A stretch of DNA of 64,000 nt from contig NZ_CP130058.1 of the NCBI RefSeq assembly GCF_030644365.1, forward strand, positions 2,469,705-2,533,704, in the 5' to 3' direction. The notes below the pieces were generated by a model, which saw only the letters and a list, made by a program, of their open reading frames with translations, searched no databases and was not told the DNA's origin. Both the position numbers and the translations under genes were made by a program. Positions 25,993 to 34,776 of the stretch are shown here, piece by piece (positions within the stretch are counted from its first letter, which is position 1; each line of letters opens with the position of its first letter). The DNA comes from Schaalia sp. HMT-172. GTDB taxonomy: Bacteria; Actinomycetota; Actinomycetes; Actinomycetales; Actinomycetaceae.

Positions 25993-27677
25993 GGCATCTC
26001 CTTGCCGCCCAGGCAGCGTGCCAGTGAGCGGGCGTTGTGTTCCATCATGTCGATGTAGGTGGGTGCTTGGTCGTCGAGGGTGTCGCCGTACAGGGGGCAG
26101 ATGTCCACGCCCGCGTCGGTGGCGGCTGTGCGCAGGGTGGAGCGGGTGCGCGCCAGGTTGGGTTCGAGGAACACCGCGGGAATCGAGGAGTCGGACAGGG
26201 TGGCCTGGAGCTTGATGCGGTCGGCGATGGAGGGTTCGACGCTGGGGTTGGGCGCGACGAAGCCGGCGACGGTGAGCCCGTAGGCGTTCGCCAGGTACGC
26301 GTAGGCGTCGTTGGTGGTGACGAGTTTGCGGCGCTCGGAAGGGATGGACGCGATGGTCGAGGCGACGGTGGCGTCGAGCTCGTCGAGGCGCGTCAGGTAG
26401 GCGGCCGCGTTGGCCCGGTAGGTGGCCTCGCCGCCCGGGTCGACGGAGATCAACGAGTCGCGGATGACGCGCACGTACGCCTGGGCGTTGTGGACGTCGT
26501 GCCACAGGTGGGGGTCGATGTCGCCGTGGACGTGCTTGCCGAGGACGGCCTGGGGCAGCATGTACACGCTGGCGCCGGGCTCGCCGATGAAGCGGAACGA
26601 GGCCTCCCCGGGGATGGTCGTGAGCGCGCGGGTGGGCACTTCGATGACGACCTGGTCGAGGTCGGTGCATTCCATGGTCGAGGCGACGGCCGCCGCGGCG
26701 CTAGATGCTCCCACGCAGGGGGCCGCGGCCTCGTCCCCGCCGAGCGCGCCGACGTCGGAGGCGAGTTCGACGCGTTTGGTGGTGAGGTTGACGGTGATGT
26801 CGGCGTGGCCGGCGTTCAGGACGCGGCGGCCCTCACTGGCGGCGACGTCCTCGGGCGGAGTGCCGACGGCGAAGACGGCGGTGCCTTCCCCGACGCTGAC
26901 GGGCGTAGCGCCGGGGGTGGTGCGCAGGTTGGCGCGGAAGTGGACGCGGTAGACGCCGGGGGCGGTGAACGCCCAGCTCATGTGCTGGTGGGCGTCGGCG
27001 GGCAGCTGCGCGGTGTCGGTGTCGTATCCGCCTGCGGCGTTGAAGCCGTCCGAGGTCGCGAAGGCGATTTCAGGCTGCCCGAACGACGTGGTGAGGTAGG
27101 CGGCGGCCTGCCCGGGCCCGTCGACGCCGGTGGTCGTCAGGTCAATCTGCGAGGCGCGGGTGGCCCCCATGTCAGCGCCGTCGCCCCACACGCGCATGCC
27201 AAGCCAGGGGGTGTCGAGCGCACGGTCTTCGACGAGGGGCAGGATGGTCGCGCCGTTCTTGGCGGCCTCTTCGGCGACGGAGACGGAGCGCGAGCCGACC
27301 GGCAGATTGGAGTCGAGGGCGCGAATGAGGGCGTGCTCTTCGAGCATGAGGTAGTTGGAGAAGGCGACGTCCGCGTAGGCCACGTCGCGCACGGTGCGCA
27401 GGGAGGGCTCCCACGAGTGCGGGTCTGCCCCGTTCGGCACCATCTGCGTGACGTGGGCGCGATCTCCAGCAACGTTGCGCACGAGGTCGGCGAGGATGCC
27501 GGTCGTGGCGACGACGCGCAGTTCACCGTCGGATGCCGGATCGGGCGCGGGCGCGCACCCCGCTAGGGCCGCCGTGAGCGCAAACGTCGAGGCGGCGAGC
27601 ACACACCCACTCCCCCGCCACCCACGGAAGGGGAGGCGGGGGACGAGGGAGAGTCGGCCTCGTGAATGAGGGGTCAC
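25989..27677 (-). CDS. Anchored repeat ABC transporter substrate-binding lipoprotein with inserted choice-of-anchor domain
   Basis: A 562-residue lipoprotein (GTG start overlapping the upstream stop; lipobox LAGC at about residue 44). The first half has the cluster A-1/TroA start LRVVATTGILADLVRNVAGD and the metal-ligand region NGADPHSWEPS. A choice-of-anchor-type domain is then inserted (TPWLGMRVWG, HQHMSWAFTAPGVYRVHF). The TroA fold resumes with HVHGDIDPHLWHDVHNA, KLVTTNDAYAYLANAYGL and FLEPN. The histidines in NGADPH, DPHLWHD support zinc or manganese binding. This split architecture is that of TIGR03772 proteins. Confidence 0.85.
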   Translation of the reverse strand: MTPHSRGRLSLVPRLPFRGWRGSGCVLAASTFALTAALAGCAPAPDPASDGELRVVATTGILADLVRNVAGDRAHVTQMVPNGADPHSWEPSLRTVRDVAYADVAFSNYLMLEEHALIRALDSNLPVGSRSVSVAEEAAKNGATILPLVEDRALDTPWLGMRVWGDGADMGATRASQIDLTTTGVDGPGQAAAYLTTSFGQPEIAFATSDGFNAAGGYDTDTAQLPADAHQHMSWAFTAPGVYRVHFRANLRTTPGATPVSVGEGTAVFAVGTPPEDVAASEGRRVLNAGHADITVNLTTKRVELASDVGALGGDEAAAPCVGASSAAAAVASTMECTDLDQVVIEVPTRALTTIPGEASFRFIGEPGASVYMLPQAVLGKHVHGDIDPHLWHDVHNAQAYVRVIRDSLISVDPGGEATYRANAAAYLTRLDELDATVASTIASIPSERRKLVTTNDAYAYLANAYGLTVAGFVAPNPSVEPSIADRIKLQATLSDSSIPAVFLEPNLARTRSTLRTAATDAGVDICPLYGDTLDDQAPTYIDMMEHNARSLARCLGGKEMP

Positions 27678-29707
27678 GACTGCGCGCGCAGGTTGCGGCG
27701 GCGTCCGATCGCGCCCACCCACACGCAGGCCGCGCCCGTGAGCGCCCACGTGAGGGAGACGACGGTCAGGGGAATGGTGTCGGCGCCGGTGGTGGCCAGG
27801 GAGAGGTCGCAGTCCTTGCCGGACGCGGTGCGGCCGACGACCTGGGAGACCATGGGTCGCCCGCTCGGTCCGGTCGCGCCGGTGGCGGTGAGCTCGCCGC
27901 CGGACCCGAAGCCGCTGCCCGCGAGCGCCGCACCGTTGGGGGTGACGCGCATGGTGATGGTGAGCGTGTAGGTGCCGGGTGCGGTGAACACCCAGTTCTG
28001 GTGGGCGTGCGTGTTGGCGCCGAGCGTGTAGCCGGTGCCGGGGCCGTCGAAGACGTGTTCGCCGACGCCGGAGCCGAGCGCGCCCGCGTTGAAGACGGCA
28101 ACGCGCCCGGGGCCCTCGACGGCGTCGAGGGTGAACTGGACGGGGCCGGTGGTGCCGGTGACTATCTCTTCGCGCTGGGAGTTCAGGCCGAGCCACGGCA
28201 CGCCCGCGATCTGGGTGGAGGGGATCAGCCAAACGCTGGAGCCGGGGGTGGCGACGAAGCCGAGGTCCGCGGGCGCGGTGATGCGCGCGGCGTCACCGAG
28301 GGCGAAGGTCAGGGACGAGGGGTCGACCCACTGGGCGGGCTGGCTGCGGTCGTCCTTGACGCGGGCGACGAGGGTGCCGTTGTCGATGGCGGGGCCCAGG
28401 TCGAAGTGGCCGTCGGTCGCGTTGCCGGAGGCGCCCTCGCCGACGCTGACGGTCAGCGTGGTGCGCGCGGTGTTCGCGGGTGCTTGGGACGAGGCCAGGG
28501 TGGCGGCCTCGGCTTCGGTGGCCTCGCGGGTGATGCGGGTGGCGACGCAGCGCTCGCCTGTGGTGGTGCCTGCGGTGGTACGCGCGCCCGAGGCGGGGGC
28601 AGGGTTCGCGCCGGTCGTCGTGCCGGTGGTGCCGGTGGTTCCGGTCGCGCCGGGGGCGGGGGCGCTGGGCGTTCCCGTGGCGCCGTTGTCAGCCTGGTCC
28701 TGCGCGGCCTGATTGTTCGTGGAGCTCACCGAGCCGGGACCCACGCCGGGGGCGGGCTGCGCCTGGTCGGTCGAGGGGGCCGCTCCGGCCTCGGCGAGGC
28801 ACGAGGCCTCGTCAGCGACGTCGATCGTGTAGGTGCGGACGGCCGACTGGGCGTTGGCTGCACCCGTGTTCCCGGGGGTCCAGGCGCTGGCCTGGACGGT
28901 CAGCGTGTAGCGTCCGGCGCGCGTGAAGAGCCAGTTAACGTGCTTGTGGGCGGCGTAGGGCTGGTCGATGTCGTCGCCGCCCGGCGCCAGGTCGAAGCTT
29001 CCGTCCGCGGTGACCGCCTTGGTGCCCTCGGTGAAGCTGGAGGTGAAGGCGTAGATGCGCCCATCGGCCGGGCCCGTGTAGGAGATGTGGAAGCGCGCGG
29101 CGTCGTATCCGCCTGCCGCGATGCCGAGGGTGTCCCAGCCGGGCCACAGCACGGTGGCCTGGTTATCGCCGGACTGGCCGAGCAGGTAGGCTGCGGCGGG
29201 CGCGCCGGTCGCCTGGCTGACGGAGGCGGGGATCTGGGTGAGGGTGGACTTGTTGACGGCGAGGAGGGTCTGCTCGGGTTCGCGCATGACGCCGGAGCCG
29301 GTGGCATCTTCCTTGATGCGCAGGGTGAGCGCGCCGGACGCGTCGGAGGTGAGGTCGAAGATGTCGGCGTGGCCGCGGTCGAGGGTCGCCGTGGTGCCGG
29401 CGGGGGCGGTGCGCATGACGGCGCAGGCGGAAGCGTCGGCCTCGGACGAGGTCGTGGCCGCGTCGGCGGTGTCGGTGCCTGTCGTTTCTGCGCGTGTTGT
29501 GTCGCTACCTGAGGTCGCGGCGTCTGCTGCGGCGTCGGCGCCGTTGGAGGTCGAAGCCTCGGTGGTCATGTTGGTGGCCTCGGTTCCTGCGGTGGCCTCG
29601 TCGGCGTGTGCCGCTCCGGGCACGAGGAAGGAGGTGGCCGCGAGGGCCATGGCGGCGAAAGCCCGGGCAGCTGCGCGGCCCGGGTTCCGGTATGTCGTGG
29701 GGTTCAT
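27674..29707 (-). CDS. Transporter-associated surface protein with LAXTG sorting signal (TIGR03773-like)
   Basis: A 677-residue cell-wall protein. Signal peptide: MNPTTYRNPGRAAARAFAAM followed by a helix ending PGAAHA. Two choice-of-anchor M modules lie at about residues 100-310 (AHKHVNWLFTRAGRYTLTVQ) and 405-610 (THAHQNWVFTAPGTYTLTIT), separated by a Gly/Ala/Thr/Gln linker. The C terminus carries LATTG, a hydrophobic helix and Arg-rich tail, the recognition pattern of class E sortases. It is the first gene of the five-gene operon and is preceded by a Zur-like box. Probable role: extracellular metal capture or handover at the wall (inferred). Confidence 0.82.
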   Translation of the reverse strand: MNPTTYRNPGRAAARAFAAMALAATSFLVPGAAHADEATAGTEATNMTTEASTSNGADAAADAATSGSDTTRAETTGTDTADAATTSSEADASACAVMRTAPAGTTATLDRGHADIFDLTSDASGALTLRIKEDATGSGVMREPEQTLLAVNKSTLTQIPASVSQATGAPAAAYLLGQSGDNQATVLWPGWDTLGIAAGGYDAARFHISYTGPADGRIYAFTSSFTEGTKAVTADGSFDLAPGGDDIDQPYAAHKHVNWLFTRAGRYTLTVQASAWTPGNTGAANAQSAVRTYTIDVADEASCLAEAGAAPSTDQAQPAPGVGPGSVSSTNNQAAQDQADNGATGTPSAPAPGATGTTGTTGTTTGANPAPASGARTTAGTTTGERCVATRITREATEAEAATLASSQAPANTARTTLTVSVGEGASGNATDGHFDLGPAIDNGTLVARVKDDRSQPAQWVDPSSLTFALGDAARITAPADLGFVATPGSSVWLIPSTQIAGVPWLGLNSQREEIVTGTTGPVQFTLDAVEGPGRVAVFNAGALGSGVGEHVFDGPGTGYTLGANTHAHQNWVFTAPGTYTLTITMRVTPNGAALAGSGFGSGGELTATGATGPSGRPMVSQVVGRTASGKDCDLSLATTGADTIPLTVVSLTWALTGAACVWVGAIGRRRNLRAQS

Positions 29708-29745
29708 GGAGGGGGTCCTCTAGGTGCTTCGCACGTGAATATGAA

Positions 29746-29760
29746 TGAGAATCGTTATCA
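29746..29760 (-). promoter_or_regulatory. Zur/Fur-type operator upstream of the metal transporter operon
   Basis: TGAGAATCGTTATCA matches TGANAATNNTTNTCA and is flanked to give a 19-base dyad (AATGA..TCATT, 29744-29762). It ends 39 bp upstream of the first gene of the operon, where repressor binding would cover the promoter. Metal identity (zinc rather than iron) is inferred from the transporter type. Confidence 0.7.
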
Positions 29761-29865
29761 TTCTATCCCTATTACGCCTCCGTCGCTCTCTCAGCACTAG
29801 GCGCCCAGTCTGCGAGCCTCGGGTTTCCGAGTGTCAGCACGCCGCGCACCGGATCACAGAAGCAT

Positions 29866-29925
29866 CGGGTCGCCGCACGCCGGATCGCCGCGCGCCGGGT
29901 CGCCGCACGCCGGGTCGCCGCGCAT
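29866..29925. repeat. Four 15-bp tandem units
   Basis: Units CGGGTCGCCGCACGC, CGGATCGCCGCGCGC, CGGGTCGCCGCACGC and CGGGTCGCCGCGCAT follow without spacing. The sequence just before (CACGCCGCGCACCGGATCAC) is a diverged partial unit. Non-coding. Confidence 0.8.
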
Positions 29926-30482
29926 CAACAAGATGGTTCCCCGAAAATGTCGCATGCAATTCCTTCCCCCATATTTCAAACTTTGAAACCGCTTCGTTGA
30001 AATTCTGCGACTTTCAGGCTGTCTAAAAATTGTCGGACAACCGAATTGCATACGACTTTTAGGGAGCGCATAAATAGGTCAGATTCCTGAGCGCTCTGCA
30101 CCAGGTTGTCCCACAACGTGCTCACACCCGCCCATATGTACTCCCAGAGACCACGACACCCAACACACCACGAATTGTGAGCGCCGATTCACGATGTGGT
30201 GAAATCTGCGCAGGCGGCCACTTTGCTTTGCAATTGCTTGGTTTTGGTGCGATCTAAATTACTGGCCGAACGGTTGATTGTGCGTTTCGGCAGGGATAGA
30301 CTATAACCATCAAGCGTCTGACGAAGCTGCCAAGCTCATCCGGCGCTTTTCTTGTTTGACACGCAGGGTCGCGCCGACGCCACCCGCGTTGGCATGCTCC
30401 TCGCGCGAGACCCGCCGGGCGATCCCCGGCCTCGCCAAGCAGGAACACACCATTGAATACACGATCCCACGAGGAGCCCGCT

Positions 30483-30581
30483 ATGTTCTCCACCATCGAC
30501 GTCATGGTTGCCCAGGCCCACATCGACCAGCTCAACGAGCTCGCCGACACCAAGCACATCGTGAAGGCCGACCGCCACTGA
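30483..30581 (+). CDS. Small 32-residue protein with its own terminator
   Basis: ATG at 30483 follows ACGAGGAGCCCGCT, a good ribosome site. The product begins MFSTIDVMVAQAHIDQLNEL and ends in VKADRH; it is soluble, with one amphipathic helix. A strong intrinsic terminator begins 31 bp after the stop. Placement between an intergenic region and a converging NYN gene argues for an independent small transcript. Not recognised; a regulatory leader or small-protein gene are the alternatives. Confidence 0.55.
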   Translation: MFSTIDVMVAQAHIDQLNELADTKHIVKADRH

Positions 30582-30611
30582 GCTACTCCCGGCTCCGCCG
30601 GAGTTCCACGC

Positions 30612-30645
30612 AAGTCCGCAGACCCGCATGGGCTGCGGACTTTTT
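30612..30645 (+). terminator. Intrinsic terminator after the 32-residue ORF
   Basis: Arms AAGTCCGCAG (30612-30621) and CTGCGGACTT (30633-30642) with an inner CCC/GGG pair, followed by TTTTT. This is one of the clearest rho-independent terminators in the window. Confidence 0.88.
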
Positions 30646-30718
30646 GCATGCCGTCTCAACCGCGCTTGAGACAGCAACCCGCAATGTACCAAATCCAAGA
30701 AGGAGGATGTTCGCGTAG

Positions 30719-31390
30719 TTATTTCGAAGGGCGCCTTGCGCTCGATTTGATACCGTCAACATGCTCGTTCAGGCTTGTGGATACCTTGTGCCACATCGGA
30801 TCAAGTACGAAATCGATACCACGTCTACGAGCATATTTTGCGGCGGGTACGAAGTCAGAGTCACCAGAGATGAGGATGATCTGCGTGACGAGATCACGTT
30901 CGGCCAACGAAGCAATATCGAGACCAATACGCATATCGACTCCCTTCTGCGTGATGGTGAGTCGAATATCGCGATCGGTCAAGCTCTCGACGGTCCTTCT
31001 ACCCGCACACAGATCCTTCAGTACTCCGGGCCGCAGCGTGTATTCACCGCCGCTTGATAGCTCTTCGCCTCTTCGCAACGCAACCTTGCGCTTCTTCACC
31101 AATGCATCGAAGAATGCGCTCATCCATCGATACTGGTCACTCTGGGCAAGGTTCACCTGGCGCTTCGTGATGGGGTTGAAAACCACTTTCGTTGATGGCG
31201 GGCAGTCGTAGTAGAAGATCCGGTAGAGGCTTGCCTCTTCATCACTCCCCTTGTTGAGGTGACGTATGCAGTATGAAAATAGCTCATCTGCGCGTTCCTC
31301 GGGGGTCTTGTCACCAAACAGTTTCTTTGCCTGAAGGCGGTAGAACCCACCATCGACAAGGATCGCTGTACGTTCGGAAAAACTGGCCAC
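30719..31390 (-). CDS. NYN domain (PIN-like) RNase-related protein
   Basis: A 223-residue protein starting at GTG 31390, chosen for the GAGGAG seven bases upstream; a TTG five codons earlier is possible but lacks a site. Core NYN motifs are AILVDGGFY (first acidic residue), LISGDSDFVPAAKYARRRG (the SGDSD acidic cluster) and IDFVLDPM. This family cleaves RNA in some members; LabA-like proteins are the closest kind. It converges on the small ORF and stands apart from the aminotransferase. Confidence 0.82.
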   Translation of the reverse strand: MASFSERTAILVDGGFYRLQAKKLFGDKTPEERADELFSYCIRHLNKGSDEEASLYRIFYYDCPPSTKVVFNPITKRQVNLAQSDQYRWMSAFFDALVKKRKVALRRGEELSSGGEYTLRPGVLKDLCAGRRTVESLTDRDIRLTITQKGVDMRIGLDIASLAERDLVTQIILISGDSDFVPAAKYARRRGIDFVLDPMWHKVSTSLNEHVDGIKSSARRPSK

Positions 31391-31804
31391 GTTGCTGCTC
31401 CTCAATAGATTAAAAGCCAGTCATCGGCGTCTCCATATCAGCGGAGGGTCAACGGCTGGCTTTGCTACTGGAATCATAACACTCCGCACGGCATATGTCA
31501 CCGTCTTTCCTGTGGTGTCAAGGGATAACACAGTTGAGATCACCATGCGGAACGCTGGCCTCTATCGACGGTTAGGAGCTCTGATTGGCTACCTCGTAGC
31601 CATAGACGGAAGTGGAGTCAGGAAGAGCTATCGTCCCACCACTGTTGAGGGTGCCTGAGCGCGCGGAGGAAATGGGCAGGCCAACCACGCGGAGCACGGT
31701 CGCGGTGCCTGTGGGCGGTGGCGGGGCACGGCCGGCCAACGAGTCGACGCGCCGAGCCGCACATCAACGCCCAAGCGCCATGGGTATGGAGGGCGCCGGA
31801 GGAA

Positions 31805-31882
31805 CCGGAGGGCACGGGCGGGCTTCGAGATCGACCACTCCGAGCCGCAGGCTCGCGTGTGGCGATCTCGCGGGCGGCCGGG
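31805..31882. repeat. 78-bp palindromic intergenic repeat, copy A
   Basis: Identical over 78 bp to 34699-34776. It contains nested arms GAGATCG/CGATCTC, CAC/GTG and CGAGCC/GGCTCG around GCA, so it can form a long hairpin like REP/BIME elements. A shorter diverged relative is at 25878. Confidence 0.85.
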
Positions 31883-32032
31883 GCCTCCGGCGCCCAGTAC
31901 ACCAGCGCGCAACAAACAACAACTCGCGGCACGGACGGCTCGCGGGCGGGCCACCGCCCACCGGCACACACAGCGCCCCGGCCCCAGAGCAAGGCACGAC
32001 GGCGCCCGGAACACCAGCGACACAACAACCAA

Positions 32033-32048
32033 TGTTTCACGTGAAACA
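32033..32048. promoter_or_regulatory. parS site
   Basis: Exact TGTTTCACGTGAAACA, about 100 bp upstream of the aminotransferase start. Confidence 0.95.
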
Positions 32049-32144
32049 TCTGCCCAACCACCGGCCTCGTTACCCCGTGAGCCGCGGAAAGTGGCACACT
32101 TGACCTATACGTTGAACGTGACCCCATGCAAAGGATGGCATGCC

Positions 32145-33473
32145 TTGACTCAGCCTTCGACCAACGGCGTGACCCCGGCCTCGTCCGGGCGCACGCCCGC
32201 GCAAGGAAACCGCCTCGACCCCTGGTTCGACGCCTACGCGGAACGCGCCCACAATCTGCGCGAATCGGAAATCCGCGCGCTCTTCTCCGTGGTGTCGCGC
32301 CCCGAGGTTGTCTCCCTCGCCGGCGGCATGCCGAACCTCAAGGACCTGCCCCTCGACAAGCTCGCCGCGTCCGCGGAGAAGCTGGTGCGCAACCACGGCG
32401 CGCAGGCCATGCAGTACGGCAGCGGCCAAGGCTGGGAGGCACTGCGCGAGCGGATCACCGAGGTCATGAGCTACGACGGCATCGTCGGCGCCGACCCCGA
32501 CGACGTCGTCGTCACGACGGGAAGCCAGCAGGCCCTCGACCTCGTCACCGAGCTCTTCGTGAATCCGGGCGACGTCGTCCTCGCCGAGGCCCCCTCCTAC
32601 GTGGGCGCCCTGGGCGTGTTCCGCGCGCGCCAGGCGGACGTCGTGCACGTCCCCATGGACGAGCACGGCATCATTCCCGAGGCCCTGGTGGAGACGATCC
32701 GCGACGTGCGCGCCTCGGGCCGCACCATCAAGTTCATCTACATCATCCCGAACTACCACAACCCAGCGGGCGTGACGCTCTCCGCGGAGCGCCGCCCCAT
32801 CATCGCGGAGATCTGCCTGCGCGAGCACGTCCTGATCGTCGAGGACAACCCCTACGGCCTGCTCGGCTTCCATAACGACCCCCTGCCGGCCATCGCCTCG
32901 TACAGCCCTGAGGGCGTCGTCTACCTGGGTTCCTTCTCGAAGATGTTCGCGCCCGGCTTCCGTATCGGCTGGGCGTACGCGCCGCACGCGATCCGCGCGA
33001 AGCTGGTGCTGGCTCTCGAGTCCGCGATCCTGTGCCCGTCGATGGTGGGCCAAATGGCGATCGCCGACTACCTGGGCAGCTACGACTGGTACGGGCAGGT
33101 GAAGTCCTTCCGTTCGATGTACGCGGAGCGTTGCCGCTCGATGCTGACGGCGCTCGAGGAGTACATGCCGTCGTGCTCGTGGACGGTGCCGGACGGCGGA
33201 TTCTACACGTGGGTGACGCTCCCCGAGGGCCTCAACGCGAAGTCGATGCTGCCGCGCGCGGTGCGCGCCCAGGTCGCCTACGTGTCGGGGACGGCGTTCT
33301 TCTACGATGGCCAGGGGTCGAATCACATGCGCCTGTCGTTCTGCTACCCGTCCCCCGAGGACATCCGCGAGGGCGTGCGTCGCCTGTCGACGGTCGTCAA
33401 CGCTGAGAAGGAAATGGTCGACATGTTCGGCACCGCCTCGATCGACGAGGCCGGGGCCGAGTCCGCCCGTTAA
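32145..33473 (+). CDS. PLP-dependent class I/II aminotransferase (MocR/LysN-like)
   Basis: About 442 residues. No ATG fits the N terminus; TTG at 32145 with AAAGGAT eight bases upstream is preferred, a TTG at 32101 is possible. Features: SLAGGMPNLKDLPLD, VVVTTGSQQALDLVTELF, PNYHNPAGVTLS and the PLP-lysine motif YLGSFSKMFAPGFRIGW. Related enzymes are 2-aminoadipate or aromatic aminotransferases. The substrate is not evident. It is 22 bp upstream of the ddl-like gene and probably co-transcribed with it, as in other actinobacteria near parAB. The extreme C terminus carries one copy of the GACGAGGCCGGGGC word. Confidence 0.85.
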   Translation: MTQPSTNGVTPASSGRTPAQGNRLDPWFDAYAERAHNLRESEIRALFSVVSRPEVVSLAGGMPNLKDLPLDKLAASAEKLVRNHGAQAMQYGSGQGWEALRERITEVMSYDGIVGADPDDVVVTTGSQQALDLVTELFVNPGDVVLAEAPSYVGALGVFRARQADVVHVPMDEHGIIPEALVETIRDVRASGRTIKFIYIIPNYHNPAGVTLSAERRPIIAEICLREHVLIVEDNPYGLLGFHNDPLPAIASYSPEGVVYLGSFSKMFAPGFRIGWAYAPHAIRAKLVLALESAILCPSMVGQMAIADYLGSYDWYGQVKSFRSMYAERCRSMLTALEEYMPSCSWTVPDGGFYTWVTLPEGLNAKSMLPRAVRAQVAYVSGTAFFYDGQGSNHMRLSFCYPSPEDIREGVRRLSTVVNAEKEMVDMFGTASIDEAGAESAR

Positions 33474-33495
33474 GGTTCCCTAGGAGTAACACATT

Positions 33496-34530
33496 ATGGC
33501 TACGAAAGTTCTCATCATCTCGGGCGGCCTGACGCACGAGCGTGACGTGTCGGTCCGTTCGGGTCGTCGCGTCGCGAACATCCTGACGCAGGCGGGCTAC
33601 GACGTCGTTATTTCGGACGTGGATGCGTCCCTGGCGGGCGCGATCGAGTCCTTCTCCCCTGACGTCGTGTGGCCCCTCGTGCACGGTTCGATTGGCGAGG
33701 ATGGGTCGTTGCAGTCGTTCCTGGAGTCCGTGGGCGTGCCTTTCGTGGGGTCGTCGGCGGTGCAGGCGATGCTCGCGTCGAACAAGCCAACGGCGAAGGC
33801 GCTGTTGGGTTCCGCGGGGCTTGCAACGCCGGGCTGGGTGACGCTGCCGCAGGCGATTTTCCGCCAGTTGGGCGCGTCGAGTGTGCTGTCGGCGTTGGAG
33901 GGTTCCGTGTCGTTCCCTGTTGTCATTAAGCCGACGGATGGGGGTTCGGCGCTTGGTATTTCGACGGCGCATAACGCGAAGGAGCTGCGTCGCTCGATGG
34001 TTGATGCGTTCGCGTATGGGCAGCGTTTGATGGTCGAGCAGCGCATTGAGGGTCGTGACGTGGCCGTGTCGGTGGTGGACCTGGAGGGTGGGCCTGTGGC
34101 GCTGCCTCCGGTTGAGATTGCGACGGACGGTGGCCGTTACGATTACGATGCGCGTTACACGACGGACGAGGCCGTGTACTTTGTGCCCGCTCGTCTTTCC
34201 TCGGAGGTGCTTGCGGACCTGCAGGCGGCGGCCGTCGAGGCACACACGACTCTTGGTCTGCGTGACCTGTCGCGCATGGATTTCGTGGTTGACGACGAGG
34301 GCACGTGCTGGTTCATTGACGCGAATGTTGCTCCCGGCATGACGGACACGTCGCTGCTGCCCCAGGCGGCGGATGCGCTGGAGGATTCGTCGTTTGCGCA
34401 GCTGTGCGCGGATATCGTTGATTTCGTGGCGGGTGGCCGCGTGGCTGCCGAGCGCGAGGCTGGCGCTGGTGGCGCCGAGTCGGGCGAGGCCGTTGACGTT
34501 GCCGCGAACGCGGCTGTCGACGGCGAGTAG
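33496..34530 (+). CDS. D-alanine-D-alanine ligase-like ATP-grasp enzyme
   Basis: A 344-residue ATP-grasp protein. N-terminal ISGGLTHERDVSVRSGRR fits the Ddl start (GG.S.E..VS..S), VWPLVHGSIGEDGSLQSFLE the HG.GEDG loop, FPVVIKPTDGGSALGIS the ATP-binding lysine region and FIDANVAPGMTDTSLLP the metal-binding Asn/C-terminal motif (N.xPGxT). It would ligate two D-amino acids or amino-acid analogues for cell-wall synthesis; near-parAB paralogues differ from the housekeeping ddl, so substrate is uncertain. AGGAGTAACACATT precedes the ATG. The tail after residue 315 is low-complexity Ala/Gly/Glu. A strong hairpin follows. Confidence 0.85.
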   Translation: MATKVLIISGGLTHERDVSVRSGRRVANILTQAGYDVVISDVDASLAGAIESFSPDVVWPLVHGSIGEDGSLQSFLESVGVPFVGSSAVQAMLASNKPTAKALLGSAGLATPGWVTLPQAIFRQLGASSVLSALEGSVSFPVVIKPTDGGSALGISTAHNAKELRRSMVDAFAYGQRLMVEQRIEGRDVAVSVVDLEGGPVALPPVEIATDGGRYDYDARYTTDEAVYFVPARLSSEVLADLQAAAVEAHTTLGLRDLSRMDFVVDDEGTCWFIDANVAPGMTDTSLLPQAADALEDSSFAQLCADIVDFVAGGRVAAEREAGAGGAESGEAVDVAANAAVDGE

Positions 34531-34555
34531 CGAACGCTCCCCTGCGTGACGCACC

Positions 34556-34587
34556 GGGCCCGGGAGGACTGTCGTCCTCCCGGGCCC
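34556..34587 (+). terminator. Terminator of the aminotransferase-ddl unit
   Basis: 14-bp perfect stem GGGCCCGGGAGGAC / GTCCTCCCGGGCCC with loop TGTC, then TTCGTTT. It begins 26 bp after the ligase stop. Confidence 0.85.
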
Positions 34588-34698
34588 TTCGTTTGGATGG
34601 CGTCGCGTCGGCAAAGGCCGAGCGCTGGTGTTTCGGTGCGGCGGGGCCTGGCCGGGCACAGACACCACGAGCAGCCAGCGTGGGGGGTGCCGTAGGGC

Positions 34699-34776
34699 CC
34701 GGAGGGCACGGGCGGGCTTCGAGATCGACCACTCCGAGCCGCAGGCTCGCGTGTGGCGATCTCGCGGGCGGCCGGG
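34699..34776. repeat. 78-bp palindromic intergenic repeat, copy B
   Basis: Exact duplicate of 31805-31882 in the same orientation, 2.9 kb away. Sequence identity extends from CCGGAGGGCACGGG to GGCGGCCGGG. It abuts the first copy of the 35-bp direct repeat. Confidence 0.88.

Larger units (their letters stand above)
29708..30482. other. Long intergenic region
   Basis: Besides the Zur-like box (29746) and tandem repeat (29866), an AT-richer stretch at about 29940-30260 has no ORF with a ribosome site. The right end should hold the rightward promoter of the 32-residue ORF; TTGATTGTGC and GATAGACTATAAC near 30271-30307 may be its elements. No RNA gene was recognised. Confidence 0.4.
31391..32144. 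other. Long intergenic region with parS and palindromic repeat
   Basis: About 750 bases. Holds the 78-bp palindromic repeat (31805-31882) and a parS at 32033. The remaining GC-rich sequence stays open in frame with the aminotransferase but has no start signals and repeats sequence found between other genes, so it is not coding. The aminotransferase promoter should lie near 32050-32120. Confidence 0.5.

Noticed and set aside
29866-29925. 15-bp repeats as a plasmid-type iteron array
   Set aside because: No replication initiator gene is near and the units are GC-rich and imperfect; a simple tandem repeat is enough.
30483-30645. Amino-acid attenuator or riboswitch reading of the small ORF and hairpin
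   Set aside because: No run of regulatory codons, no alternative anti-terminator stem seen, and the next downstream gene is on the opposite strand.
31857-32144. N-terminal extension of the aminotransferase back to 31857
   Set aside because: The segment covers a parS and part of a palindromic repeat shared with another non-coding gap, and has no ribosome site.
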